From the NCBI RefSeq assembly GCF_036785885.1, contig NC_092317.1, positions 6,078,501-6,142,500 of the forward strand: a stretch of DNA of 64,000 bases, written 5' to 3'. A program made the position numbers and the translations under genes. Shown piece after piece: positions 48,323 to 61,268 of the stretch; within the stretch, counting starts at the first letter, position 1, and each line of letters starts with the position of its first letter. The DNA is from Coffea arabica (lineage: Eukaryota > Streptophyta > Magnoliopsida > Gentianales > Rubiaceae). Below the pieces are notes generated by a model. The model was not told the origin of the DNA and did no database searches. It saw only the letters and a program-made list of their open reading frames with translations.

Positions 48323-51300
48323 TTGGATTTCGGGGATGTTTTGGATTGTAAGGATGGGAGCTCTGGCCGGAAACGGAAACGGATTTTAATCCACCAAGAA
48401 CGGTTAGAAGTTAAATGGAGGCCTGTGTCTTTTGCCCTAATAAGTAATAAGTAGCAGCGATTTTTATTTTTCTTTTAAATGAGGAGGGAGGCTTGCTTGT
48501 TAAATTGAGAGTTTAAATTACCAAGCCAATTTATGAATGTCCCATTACAAGAAATTGCAAAGGCAACTTATAACAGCAAATCTTAAAGATTAATTCTCAC
48601 ACATGGCATACTTCCTTATATTGCAATTAAACAATTTCATTATCAAGAGAAAAGCATAAAGCCATTCTAGTTCTAAACACTAAACCATAGGCATGGAACC
48701 CTGCGTTTAGCATCACTATGAATTCATCAAGATAAATGTATCCAGCCAACCGTAACACTACAAGAGAAAAATAAGTATCCAGTCAATCATAACACTACAA
48801 ACAAAAGTAACCCATGCATAGCATACGTGTTTAAACAATTTTCATCACTAAAGTTGCACAACAAGCTCAGTTTATATTAGCTTAGAGGGCTCTAAAACAT
48901 CACCAACAGCAGATATCCAGGTCTGCCTTCCATATTCCCCCTACTTAGGTTTCATCATATCTGCAGAAGAAGAAACAGAATTTCAATCAGGAGTGCAATC
49001 TCATGCAGTAGAATAAGAAAACAAGTACTCTTATGAAACTCAGAAGGCCAAAGGAGGTCATGTTGCCTCACCTTTGTCACGGCCAATACAAGGCTGACAC
49101 ATTAACCTTCATATTCACAACCAAGATATTACTGTAAAAGTTGAATGCATACCATGAAGCACAGTTAAACATGATGGAACATTACAAGGACCATATTGTT
49201 ATCGACTGGTACCACATTATGCAGAATGCAGAACATTCCTACAATATCTTTTGAACCTGTGGAGTAGGAGGATAAACACAAGCACACACCTATGCAGGCA
49301 CACAACTGAACTCATCCAAATAGAAATTCAAAGACATTGCTCATATTTTTCCAATTAAATTAAATGACTAGAAACTTGAGTTTGCCATCCAAAAAAAAAA
49401 TTGAAAGAAGAAAATAAAACATGATTACCACTAAAAAAATTGAAAGAAGAAAACAATGATAATCACTAAAAAGAAATTGAAAGAAGAGAAAAAAATTGTT
49501 ATCACTATAAGGTGCAACCTTCAACGATTAGAACCTCAAAATACTCAATGCAAGAATTCACCTTAGGATTTTGAAGACCTTCAAGCACCCATCATCAATC
49601 TTTTAGAATCAACAACCATCTAATCCCATTCTCATCAAAACGGTCCAATGTCCAAGAATTGAAGGAAAATGACGTATCTATTTCTTCCTAAAAAGAAAAG
49701 GCGAAATCTTCTAATAATTACTGTATAAATGTACATTTGCCTGGGGGATTCTACATTATAAAAGTAACCAATGAAAAAGGGAGGATTAAATATCGTTGTC
49801 TTCTTCTGAGCATAGGAAGAAAAAAAAAACTGAAATCCAATCTACAATACTGCAAAATTACCATTGAATAAAAACTTCACCTTGAACAACATGTCCAGTT
49901 TCTCTCTATTATTGAAGGAGAGGGTGATACCCAGTAGCTCTGGTTAAAACAATTTTTTTTGAGAAGCTAGTTCCAAATGGTAAAGATTGAGAGTAACTAA
50001 AAGTTATATAGCCACCCAAACTTAACAACAATTGGATGTAATGACAGGTAAGTCAGGTGCACACTGTGCAGCGGAGAAGGACGACCAAGAATCTTGGCAA
50101 AATTGAGAAGAAACCCAGAAGCAGGAGCAACAGGTGCAGCCATTGAGAGGAAGAACAAAGGCACAACCAGTATAGAGATTCCTCAGTGATGTGGCAAAAA
50201 AAACTAACTGAAATACCAAGATGCAAATATGGTGTTCTAGTATTCAAAAGAATAGAGAAGACAATTAGTTGCAAACTTTTTTTCAATCCAAAATGTGTAC
50301 ACACACAAACATGTATATATGTGTATGTATGCATTTACGTATATACAGGGAGGTGTATATAGCCATATATACATATATGTATAGTTGCATATATGTATAT
50401 ACATGAATATCCATACATACATATGTACTAGTTTATCTGTTGCCACACATTCGCGTGGCTTTTCCCAGATTTGAGTGCAGGAAATGGTTAATCTAGACCT
50501 ATGTATATATCTGTAAAGTTAATTATCTGCCGCACTGTTCTAGGAGCTAATTGGAAGAATGTAAAAATATTGATTATAATCAACAAACAGTATGAATTCC
50601 TGAAGTGAGAAGAAAGTTTCAATAAAGTCTATTATATTACAGTGTGAATACTTCGTCAACCATACCACGGGCTGAAAAACAAGCAAGCAATTTTCAATGA
50701 ATGCCACAAAAGGTGAAGCCAAGCAGGGTGGTCATTGCTGCTAGAAAAGGCACGCCACTGCTAAGCACAAAAAGAGAGAGATTTACATTATGAAAATTTG
50801 GAAAAAGGAGTTGCTCATCTAGTGCTTTTTGTTACCTATTCTCTTGCTAGTAAATAGGACCTACGTTGAGAATGTAGCACAAGTATTTGATAAGGACAAA
50901 AAACTCACATCCATACAAGACTAATTAGCAAAATTAGAAAATCAAATGCTGAAATTTAGTTGGGAAATATAGACCATTGCTGCTTTGGCTCTGAACTTAC
51001 AAAGCCTAACATTCAGGTATTCAAATTTGTTCATCTCAGTATTGCAGTTTAGGTTTTGGACTTTCATTTCCTAACCAACAATTTAGCAAATATGATCAGA
51101 ATGATGATAAAATTATGTCGATGCAAGTAAATAAAATACTTGCATAAAGTACAAGAAGCCAAGGAACTCTCTTATCATCCAATTTAAGCAAATTCTCAAG
51201 CTCACAACATTCTTGGTGTCAAATATACCCGCAGCATTTGCACTTCTATTTGTATGGACTGCCATTTAAACTATCCTCCTCTAGGTTGCCATTATGTAGA

Positions 51301-51884
51301 CTACACACCTTAGCCTTTCCATCTTCCCACCACCGCATTCCTTCTCTCTCGTGTTACCAAGACAGGACTGTCTTCATGCATATTTCACTGATACATAACC
51401 TTATGAATGCAATGAATAACTCACATTCAATTCAATTGAGACATAATCTTGTGAATGCAACGTGTTCACAGCACATACATAGCTCACAGGAAATTCTAAA
51501 TATCATTCCGATCTAGATTTGCCATAGGTAAATGCCAACAGCACCATGCCACCATTTTAAAACTTCATCATAGAAAGAGAAGAGCTCCCTGCTCCTACGT
51601 AATATATGAACTTCAACAGCATCGGGAAACACATATGAAAAATATCAAATAATTGATATGTCTCTAGATTCAACCTCCCAGGGTTAAAGCTAAATACTCC
51701 GAATGGTCGACAGTAAGTCATATATACTCGATAAAAACACCCATCTTCAGCACCACTACTTAAAAAAATGCACATGCAGCATTCCTTAGATGATGGTTAC
51801 TCATCTAGAATTTAAGCTGCAGTTCATTTAATAACCAGAAGCATTATATCAAAGAAGCAACAATCAGGCTATCAAAGCCATAAC
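48323..51884. other. Unassigned part of duplication copy 1, right side
   Basis: Promoter side of the coiled-coil gene followed by AT-rich DNA. A TATATG/CATATA-rich microsatellite lies at 50294-50425 and generates spurious frames. A minus-strand splice-flanked fragment at about 48940-49100 may end another gene. Otherwise nothing recognised. Confidence 0.4.
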
Positions 51885-53671
51885 TCATCATGTTAAGTTA
51901 AAAGCTAGATCAAGTCCCTTTGAATCTCGTTCTGGTGCATAACAATGGGTACTCACATGCAAGGAGTGGAGTAAACATTCTATAGCACTTATATAGCTTC
52001 ACCCTCAAAAAATAAAAACCTTCCACAGGATCAAGCAAACATAGAAAACAAGCTGATTTATCATTCACTTGTTTAGCAATTCTTTTTCTCAACAACTGTA
52101 AAAAGAGGGAAAATAGCCCAGCTACGGGACGTCTCATAGCCTGTTCTGTATTGAAGCCAATGAAAAGTTGTGTACTATTGAGAGAACTAACCAAACTTGA
52201 GCAGAAAAAATTTCCCTTCATCCTATCATTGCGATACCAAATACCCAAACGGATTTTATCTTAATCATTTAACTGACGAAATTTGTCGATTAAGCAAAAC
52301 AACAATTATAATAATTAATCAAGAAATAAATGATATAAACCTGATTTATTCACCACTGCCACTACTCTCAGAGTCTTCTGGGACAAAGGAACACTTTAAT
52401 ACACTTGATATCTTCATACTTAACAACTGCTGGAGACAAAGAATGGAGCAGGAACAATAATTGCTCATTTGAGGACAAAAAGTTTTCTTCAGCAAAATAA
52501 GTCAAGAGGTTTTATTTTCCTTCCCATGAACATACCTCATTTGCCTAACATTCAAATAATTGCTCTCAAAGGTAGAAACTAATATACCACCTATATCCTC
52601 TATCAACCACACAAAAACAGAATTGCTATAGATAAATAGAAAAACTGAATTCAAATACAAAATTAATTAAAAAAAAAAGTGATACGTACCACTTAAAAAG
52701 CCATATAAAATCAATTCCCCAAATAGAAATCAATCAAAGATTAAACTCAAATTTTAAAAATTCAATGAAAAAAAAGAGAATCTTTGAGCACAAACACCAG
52801 CTACAAAGTGCTCACAATCTAGAAAACAAAGAAACGAAAATTTGAAAGAAACAAATATGACAAAACTTAGGGTAAGAACAAAATTTTGTAAAATACCGGA
52901 GAGGAAGTAATGAATCTGGGTAGTCTCGCCAAGATGCATGCCCATGTGTCTGTGAAAGTGAACGAAGGGTGGTGCGATTAAATAGAAGAGGCAGGAATTG
53001 CTAGATAATTGTTGATGAGCTGAGGGAATTTTTTGTCTTTTAACCATCGGCTCTCTACGCTCTATTGTTGTCCCAGATTAACACTAGAGCTGTGAAAGAT
53101 GAAGATGATGACACCACAGGTAAATTTACCTCCATGCTTGGTCTGTGTAGAAAAGGAGTATACAATGGAAGAGAAGCAATTTGTGGACAATTGGGAGATC
53201 GGAGTGGGGAGACAGAGTGACAACAATGGAAGGTTAGAGGAGAGAGTGGAATTGCTAGGATGTTTGTCAAGTTCACGGCAAAAGCCACTGGAATTGTTAA
53301 AACTTACAAGATAACCAGTCCATTATCTAACCAAAAGATGAAGATGCCCCAAAAAATTCAACAAATCCACAATAATACCGCAACAGTCTCAGCAGCCAAC
53401 CAGAGATCAAATTAGATGATGAAATCAATTGATAACCAAATAACCACAGCAACTGCTTTAAATTACCAAATAACCAAATCCGGTCAAAATAAGTGGCCCA
53501 GTCAAAATAATTGAGCATCTAAATTGGAATTCAATTGACAATCCAATTCCACTCATTCTCATCTTTACAATATTAAGGATGTATATACTAGTTATTGAGC
53601 AACATGCCCAGACAGTGTGGAATGGCATATAGATTTATAGCCGCAAACTGCAGAAACATACAACTAAAAAA

Positions 53672-56600
53672 TTACTGTGCAAAGCCACAGCTTCTCCATT
53701 CTGGCTTGCTAATCTGCTTTAACTGCAGCTTTAAAGCTATTCATCATGTATTGCAAGAGATGCACAAACTTCATGTAAAAACTACAATCATAACCAAAAG
53801 CAAAATTACATTGTCATATTACTGAAGAGCTCCAACCTTAGGAAGCTTGCACATTCTATCTTTCTCAAGATAAGAAGGATAGCAAAGCTCACTAAGAGAA
53901 GCAAGTCCAACTAGTATTTATTGATATCATGACATGGTACAAGATTAAATTATAACTCATTCAGAGATTATACTCCTAATTCATTTATTCCGGTGTAAAA
54001 TATGCTAAAAATATGTTCTTCGAAGATGGTATCTCCCAAGAGATACTCAAATTTGTCCCTAAAAGCAAGCATAAAACCAAAATAACAAGTGTTGTTCCTT
54101 TGAGTACCGGCATGAAGCCATGAATGTAAAAACTTTGAAACAACTTTCTTTGAATGTAAAAAACCATGAATGATTGAATGGTCTATACAAAAAAGCACGA
54201 TACCATGCCATTTTATAATCTTGATAAGTAAATCCATCTGGAATGAATCTGACTGAGAAAGATTTCTTTGAATAAAGAGAAGTCCATTCATTGGGAGAAC
54301 AAACTTTCTTTATAATGCATTTTGAATGACTAACAATTTCAGGGTTCTTTTGATCAGGAATAGGAAAAATTTCCACAGATTGAGTATCTGGAAAGATCAA
54401 TTCATAATAATCCAGATTTTTAGACGGATCGTCTGGTTGCCAAAAACATTTTGAAGGAAAGATTCTTTGAGTAAAGGAATTAAGAGTGTTATAAAGAGGA
54501 ACTTCTTGGAATCTAGTCAAAGTAATATGTTGAGTGAATGGTTTAGTAAAATATGAATTTTCTTTGACTTTTTCTGAGGTTCTTGGAATCTGTTGAATGG
54601 GTCTTATTTGAGAAGAAATTGGGGTACGAGCAGCTTGACTATAAGTCAATGCTGGAAAATCTTGCAATAATTGGAATCGATTTTGAGTTACAGGAGTAAG
54701 ACTCATCTCATAGTCTTGAGGAGTCTTAGGTCTTCCTGCTTTTGAATCCATGATCCTGCAAAATTCAAAGTCAAAAAATAAAGTTGTTGAGTTTCTCTCG
54801 AAGCTGTTTAATTTGTTGGTCATAATATTGAATCTCTTCTTGAGGATGACCGGCTTTTTTGAGGACATCTTTAAAGATAATATTGGAATTAATTTGTCTT
54901 GTGAGAAGAAAGGCTTTTTCTTTTGGAGTCTGAACAGACCAAAAACTTGGTCGAATATAAACTGGGGAATGATTTTGAATCTGATGATGAGGAATAGGCT
55001 GAATTTGTCCTTGTGAATTTTTAATATAGTAAGTATGATATCTATGGGAAATGTTTTTATCTTTTCTTTGAAGAATAGGATCGTCCCTTTCTTTTCTCCG
55101 CCTGCGAATATATTCTTTGTGGGTTTCACGTTCCATTTCCCTGTAAAAATTCTCTAGTCAAGAAGTCAGGGAGAGAATTATTTTCTCCTTTAATAAATTC
55201 TATTTCGAAATCAAATACAGATAGAATTGCTTGCCATCTAGCAAATATTTGTTTTGAAACAATATTTTGAACATCTTTTTGTAAAACTTCTTTTGCTGAT
55301 TTACAATCTATTCTAAATAAAAAATTTTTATTATATAAATCATCTTGAAATTTTGATATACATAGTACTATAGATAAAATTTCCTTTTTGATAGTGAAAT
55401 AATTCTTTTGTGGACCGGACCAAGTTTCTGAATGGAATCTAACTAATTCTTCTTTTAGATCATCTATTTTTTGTTTTAGAATTCCTCCATATCCTAATTC
55501 TGATGCATCTGTTTCGACTATCATAAAGGCTTTAGGATGAGGAAGACATAAACATGGTAATGATTCAATTTTCTCTTTAAGATATTTAATTTTTTGAGTA
55601 TGTTCTTCAGTCCATGGTTTAGGGTTTTTCTTTAATCTATCAAACAATATAGCACATTCTTGTCTTAATTTAGGAAAGAAATCTGCAATGTAATTTAAAC
55701 ATCCTAAAAATCTTTGTAATTGATTTTTCTCTTTTATTTCATCTGGAAATTTACTTGCAAATTCTAAATCTCTATTTATTGGTTTTATTGTTCCTTCATT
55801 TATATCATATCCTAAAAATCTTACTTTAGTTTGGAATAGTTTCATTTTTTATGCTGAAACAAGTAACCCATTTTTCTTAACTACCTTTAGAAATATATTT
55901 AAATGTTTAAAATGTTGTTCTAATGATTCTGAAAAGATTAATACATCATCTATATAAACTATGCTAAATGAACTATAAGGATTAAATATATCATTCATTA
56001 TATTTTGAAATTCTGAAGGTGCATTTTTTAATCCAAATGGCATTACCTTCCATTCATAGTGTCCAAAGGGTGTTGTAAATGCTGTTTTATATCTGTCTTC
56101 ATAGGCTATTAATATCTGCCAATATCCTGACTTCATATCAAATTTTGAAAATATTTTTGCATTATGTAATCTATTTAATAAATTCTTTTTATTTGGAATT
56201 GGATACCTAATCCATTGCAAAACTTTATTTAATGGTTTATAATTAATAACTAATCTTGGAACTCCTCTTTCTTTCTCCGCTTGATTCATGACATAAAACG
56301 CAGCACAACTCCAAGGTGATTTTGAAGGTGTTATTAATCCTTTATCCAGTAATGCTTGTATCTCTTAAAGCTAGATATATAGGAGCATCTACTCCTAGAT
56401 GGAATAAAGGTTTTACTGCAACTTGAATTAAACCTATATGAATATATCTATATCCTTTACTAAGATATTTCTGAATTGTATTATGATTTAATAACGGAAT
56501 TGTTTGATATTCTTCTTGAATAGAAATCGTTTCCTCATGAGTTTTAACTGATAATGCTGTTTTGAAATCTAATGGGTCTATTCTATAAATATGTTCTATT

Positions 56601-59600
56601 TTTTCTTCTGGAATAGTCCAATCTGAATTGTTTACAGGCATATGATATTCATGACTTTGTACTGTATTTACTTGTTTTGAATTAGGTCCTATCCTAAATT
56701 GTCTACGAAATGCAGCCATGGTTAATATTTTATTTAGTCTTTTATCTTATCAGGAACAATCGAGCTTATGCGTGGAACATCCTATCCTGGACTTACCAAC
56801 CGACTTACAAAACTTCAAAATCTTACCAATGATAGGATAAAATCGTAAATGAAATATATAACTTAAAAGCATAAATTAGAAATTTAATATAGGAAATAAT
56901 TCAAAATTAGCAATATCTATGGTCTGGCTCTGATACCAGAACCTACCCAGGCATATGAAAGCATATATGAATGCATATAAAGTTTAGAGAAATCAGACTT
57001 ACAATTAATCAGAGTGATATTAGCAATGGAAGCTTTAAATTTCAGAGGCTTTTGGATGAGATCAAACTTCGAACTTCTATTGAACTTCTTGAATTAAAGG
57101 GCGTACAAAGAAATATAAAAACTGGAAGAGGAAGGTTTACAGAGAGAAATTCTTAAATTGGCTAAAAGACTCGATGCCCTTTCCTTTGATATTGAATCCT
57201 ATTTATAGAGACTTCTTTCTGTGAATTTCATTTGCATTTTCATGCCGACACTTTCATGCCGACACTTTCATTTGAATGTTATTTACTTTTCTTGCCGACA
57301 CCTTATCTTCTTGTAATTGGTCCTTTTGAGATTCTTATCCTATCTTGAAATCGATATCTTTGAGATTGGCCGACAACTTTATTAAAAGTCTGTCGGGTCT
57401 TGAGCGCATGGGCCACCAAAAGGATCAAAAGTGGATTCTGATGATGATCCGGCTGACTCATCTTTTTTGTCTTCTTCCTTTTTGTCTTGATTTTGCAAAT
57501 AATTCAGATATTCCTTGAGCATTTCTGGATTTTGCATCATCTTTTTCATCAGGAAATGATTTGCAACTGTTTTCGTTGTTGAGCAGTTTTCTTTTTCTTT
57601 CTTTTGTGGGGTTGTTGGAATGTTAACTCCTTTGGTATTTTGCTGATTTGGATTTATCCATTTGAGCTTCTCTCCTGTTTCCAAGAATCTTAAAACATTT
57701 CTCTGGTCACAGAATTCTTGATTGAATCCTATCCACCATTTGATCTTGAATTCTCGAACTAGTGACATTGGAAGTGATTTTTCAAGTTCTTGATGAATTT
57801 TGAAACTCTAGCAAAAAATTCATGGTACTTTGAATTCCATATGGAATAATATTGGTCTTGTCCAAAAGTAATATTTTCGAATGAAATAACATCTGTTCCC
57901 ATTTCTTTTTGTAAATTATCCCTTATTCTTTGTGAAAATAAATTTGGTAATCCTGTAATAAATCTTTCTTTCCAAAATGAAGCATTACAATCTGGTCTTC
58001 TTAATACATTTGTTAAAAACATATCTTTATACCATCTAAAATCTGACAAAGTTGGACATCTTAAATTTGTTAAAAATGTTTTATTTGCATTTAACTCTTC
58101 TTTTGGATTTCCTACAAAATACATTACTATAGTAACAATTAAAAATTCTGCAGCATCTGATTGTACTTGAATATTACCTTGATCATCTTCTACTTCTATT
58201 GTATGATCTAATATTGATAATTTATCTTGAAATGTTAAAGCATTATCCTACCAATTTTTTAATTGTCCGGTAAATCCTGATACTAGTAATGTTGCAATAT
58301 TTCTTTCTTGAATATTTTTTAACTTATAAGCTAGTCTTGCCATTCCCATTTCTTGTAAAGTGTTTAATACTTCATATTCTGCTCTTCCGTTTATATTTCA
58401 TTCATAAATTGAATCTCCATCATATTTTGTGGTATGAAATTTTGATCTTTCTTCATATTGGATATCTGGGGGACTAGGTCTTGGATAATAATTTCTAGTG
58501 CTTACTATTTGCCAATCTTTTTTATTATTTTTAAAAGGTCTTTTTCTTCTTATTTTATTTATTTGATTGTTATCTTCTTCTTTAAATTGCTCTTCTATAG
58601 GTAAAATTATATCTTCATTATTTTTCGAGTAGCTTGATTCTTCTGATGATATTTCTTCGTTTATTATATTATCTAATGTATTTATTCTAGGAGTTTGAGT
58701 CTGAGCTTCTGTTGTTAGACTTTGCAATGTTTGAGATATTCTATTTAATATATTATCTGTATTATTTATTCTTTGAGTATTAACGCTTTGAATTAATTCT
58801 TGCTCTCTATCTCTTGTTAAGCTTCTAGGTTGAAAATGTGGTGCTGAAACATCATTAGGAAATTTTGTAACTGGTTTCTGAATACTGTCTATTTTAGTAC
58901 TTATTACTTCTATATGTTGTGATATAGTATGCAGAATTTGATTTGTGTAATTATTTTGTTGGTATAATTTTTTAATATCATCTAGATTCACATTATTGCT
59001 AGTACTACTTGCTTCTGCTTCGCGTCCTTTTTTGAAAGGGGATGCAATAACTTCTCCTTGTCCTAAATTAATTTTTACTTCTTGTAATGGAGGATGAATT
59101 AAGGTTACTATTTGATCGTCTTTTAATTTTCATTTTTTATATAAACTAGTTTGAACATTTATCTGTGGTGTATTATATATATCAATTATTCCTGTTTTTG
59201 AAATGTAAAATGATAACCAAGTAAAGAAGGGAAAATCAAATTTTCTATTTTCTAATTCTTTTTTCCATTCTAATATTAATTTTTCTTTACACTCTGGCGA
59301 CAATTGAAAAAATCAAATTCTTTTTTCTGTATTTTCTTCATCATCAAAATCTTCTTGTAAATATTTATGATTTATTTTATATTTTTTACTTATTACATTT
59401 ATTTCACCTCGCATTTGAGAATGTGTTGGGGAATATTCTGATTTATTTTGATTAATTACTTCTAGAACAGGAGTTTTAAATTTAAATGTTGAGGAACTTT
59501 CTGGAATAAAAGTTGTATCACTTGATTCATAACTAGATCTTCTAGCCGGAATCCATGAATGACTTGAAGTTGAAGATCTTTCTCTAAATGAAGAAAATCT

Positions 59601-61268
59601 TAACAAAACTTTTCCATCAGGTTCTTCTATAATATCTTCTACATTTGTTTGCTCTATGTTTCTTGGTGCTTGTGGATTTTGAATTATAAATTCATTAGGT
59701 ATACTTATTTCGTTCCATTTTAATCTTTTGGGAGTATAAATAGTAGGCCTATCTGCATCAACTTGCAATAATGTTGTTTCATCTTTTAAAGTTGGAGTCA
59801 TGATAAATTTTGGATTTAGTTGAGAGGACAATGGTCTATAATACATTTTATAGATTATAGCAAAATTCTTAGTATGTTTTTCAAATTCATCACCTTGTAA
59901 ATGAATATCTAATATGACTGAATTCAGAACATGTGGATCTGTTAAGTCTACTGAAAAATTTGGAGCACAGTTAAAGTAAATTGGTCCATTACATACATTT
60001 GTTTGAATCATAGATAAAAGAGAGGTTTTATATCTTTTGAGTCTTGTATCTCTTAAAGTTAGATATATAGGAGCATCTACTCCTAGATGGAATAAAGGTT
60101 TTACTGCAACTTGAATTAAACCTATATGAATATATCTATATCATTTACTAAAATATTTCTGAATTGTATCATGATTTAATAACGGAATTGTTTGATATTC
60201 TTTTTGAATAGAAATCGTTTCCTCATAAGTTTTAACTGATAATGCTGTTTTGAAATCTAATGGGCCTATTCTATGAATATGTTCAAAATTTCTCCTTATC
60301 CATTAATCCATGTAAGCAAGAGCAGGATCCTTGTAAATCTCCTCTATAACCCATTTTGGGGGGAGAAAATCTAAACAACGAAATGCCAGACAATAATTTG
60401 TAAACGTACCTCATTTGGTCCCCATCTGGTGTTCACGAAGGCGCCGACGGCGAAGACAGCGGCTAAGAAGAGTAAACCCCATATATCGTTAAATCTTTGG
60501 TTGCAGTTGTTGATCTTTTCCTGCAACTTTGTAACCTCAAGCTGCATTTCCATTTGCTTGGCGCTCAAATTGGCAACTTCCGACGCTTTAACTGCCGTGG
60601 CACGGGCCTCCCTATCCAGCATCTGCTCCAATTTCTTTTGCAATAACACGAGACCTGTGGCGATTGATCCCGTGACGACCGATGATAAAGCTAAATCGCC
60701 AAGGTTAATGTCAGTCTCGCCTGGGGCTGAGGTTGGGGTTTGGGTTGCAGGGGTCGGGGTCCCGGTCCCGGACGTAGGGGTCGGGACCGGGAATTGGGTA
60801 GGGATCGGGGTCGGTGTGGAGGTCACGGTTGGGGTCGGGTCAGCCACAGAAATGGGGGTGGATTGGGACTCGACGGTTGAAAACCGTCTTCTCACCTCTG
60901 TAAATCTGGGAACAACATTTGGATGGCAGTAAATGATACTGGTAGCGAGAAAAATAGGCATGAAAACAAGATTTAACAAGTAAACTAAACTTAGAACAAG
61001 TTTTCATTTGATGTCCGGAACTCTAATTTTAGTAGGTTTAAAGCGTGTACGATGTCTTCCATCACATATTTGCTTGCTGTAAATATAATATGAATGAGAC
61101 TTTGCATCTCTGTACACCGATCGTGTAATCTTGAACTCTTGATTACTTGAACTAAACAAATGGAAACTTGTTCTGAGTTTAGTTTACTTGTTGACGCTCC
61201 GCAGAAATTTAATAGCTTAGAGAAAGTTGCGCAGACATTTACCTGATTTTTGCTTTGCCAATCCACAT
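53672..61268 (-). CDS. Mitochondrial coiled-coil membrane protein gene, copy 2 (in frame)
   Basis: Minus strand: exon 1 61268-61243, exon 2 60938-60410, exon 3 53722-53672 (tentative). That is 606 bases, about 201 aa. The presequence-like start and RRRFSTVES are as in copy 1. The Pro-Thr tract is 16 residues shorter. The coiled coil leads into IWGLLFLAAVFAVGAFVNTR, a good membrane span, then WGPNE at the donor GAG/GTACGT. Exon 3 would add 16 residues (LKQISKPEWRSCGFAQ). The layout (presequence, coiled coil, one membrane helix near the C-terminus) suggests an inner-membrane protein, but I recognise no family. Intron 2 holds a 6.5-kb viral insert, which may hinder splicing, so expression is doubtful. 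Confidence 0.55.
54059..55129 (-). pseudogene. Fossil caulimovirid additional open frame
   Basis: Part of the endogenous pararetrovirus. The encoded stretch is polar and contains aromatic-rich blocks such as YQDYKMAWYRAF and NHSWFFTF. I associate these with a non-polyprotein frame of florendovirus-type elements, though function is unknown to me. Treated as a fossil. Confidence 0.5.
55126..56341 (-). pseudogene. Fossil caulimovirid reverse transcriptase and RNase H region
   Basis: Part of the endogenous pararetrovirus. RT motifs such as FDMKSGYWQI, AFTTPFGHYEW, MPFGLKNAPSEFQ and the catalytic YIDDVLIFS are visible, as are RNase H motifs TDASELGYGG and LPDFLTREF. These are diagnostic of reverse-transcribing viruses and closest to Caulimoviridae. 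The region is broken. Confidence 0.85.
56342..56719 (-). pseudogene. Fossil movement-protein region, first occurrence
   Basis: Part of the endogenous pararetrovirus; contains YLSKGYRYIHIGLIQVAVKP, typical of the 30K-superfamily movement protein. Similar sequence recurs at the right end of the insert. Confidence 0.65.
57382..58991 (-). pseudogene. Fossil coat-protein-like and neighbouring regions
   Basis: Part of the endogenous pararetrovirus. The 57759-58124 stretch has a gag/coat-like block (WKERFITGLPNLFSQRIRD). 58398-58991 is Asn/Gln/Ser-rich with a helical start, and 57382-57768 is a charged, Glu/Lys-rich end. The assignment to coat protein is by resemblance and position only. Broken. 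Confidence 0.5.
59313..60281 (-). pseudogene. Fossil movement-protein region, second occurrence
   Basis: Part of the endogenous pararetrovirus, at the right end of the insert. It holds movement-protein-like blocks (for example YFNCAPNFSVDLTDPHVLNS) and a Ser-rich stretch. About 240 bp at its right edge repeats sequence found at about 56345-56600. Broken. Confidence 0.6.

Larger units (their letters stand above)
45356..51884. repeat. Direct tandem duplication, copy 1 (6,529 bp)
   Basis: The sequence starting TCATCATGTTAAGTTAAAAG at 45356 begins again at 51885. It can be followed base by base, with about 1% differences in the first 2 kb and even fewer in 48.4-51.05 kb versus 61.3-64.0 kb. The junction shows only a few bases of shared sequence. 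Besides the coiled-coil gene (47141-48322), the copy holds unassigned DNA. One short exon-like end on the minus strand near 49080-48940 (PCIGRDK ... DMMKPK stop, with splice sites) could be the C-terminus of another gene. Another short frame is at 46010-46095. I could not build either into a model. Confidence 0.92.
53818..60281 (-). mobile_element. Endogenous pararetrovirus (Caulimoviridae), broken and rearranged
   Basis: This stretch is absent from copy 1 of the duplication, so its limits are sharp. All its frames lie on the minus strand and are of caulimovirid type: movement protein, coat-protein-like, reverse transcriptase with RNase H, and an additional open frame. An initiator-tRNA-Met primer site (TGGTATCAGAGC on the minus strand) is at 56938-56927, with a TATA box (TATAAATA) near 57207-57200 upstream. 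A piece of about 240 bp occurs both at the right end (about 60040-60281) and internally (about 56345-56600), so the insert is permuted or made of more than one genome piece. The layout resembles florendovirus or petuvirus relatives; genus uncertain. It is a fossil with roughly ten or more breaks and a scrambled gene order. No LTRs, as expected for the family. Confidence 0.85.

Noticed and set aside
50237-50446. Tyr/Ile/Met/His-rich minus-strand frame
   Set aside because: Translated TATATG/CATATA microsatellite; repeated in copy 2.
53818-60281. LTR retrotransposon
   Set aside because: No LTRs; movement-protein blocks and an initiator-Met primer site within a leader fit Caulimoviridae.
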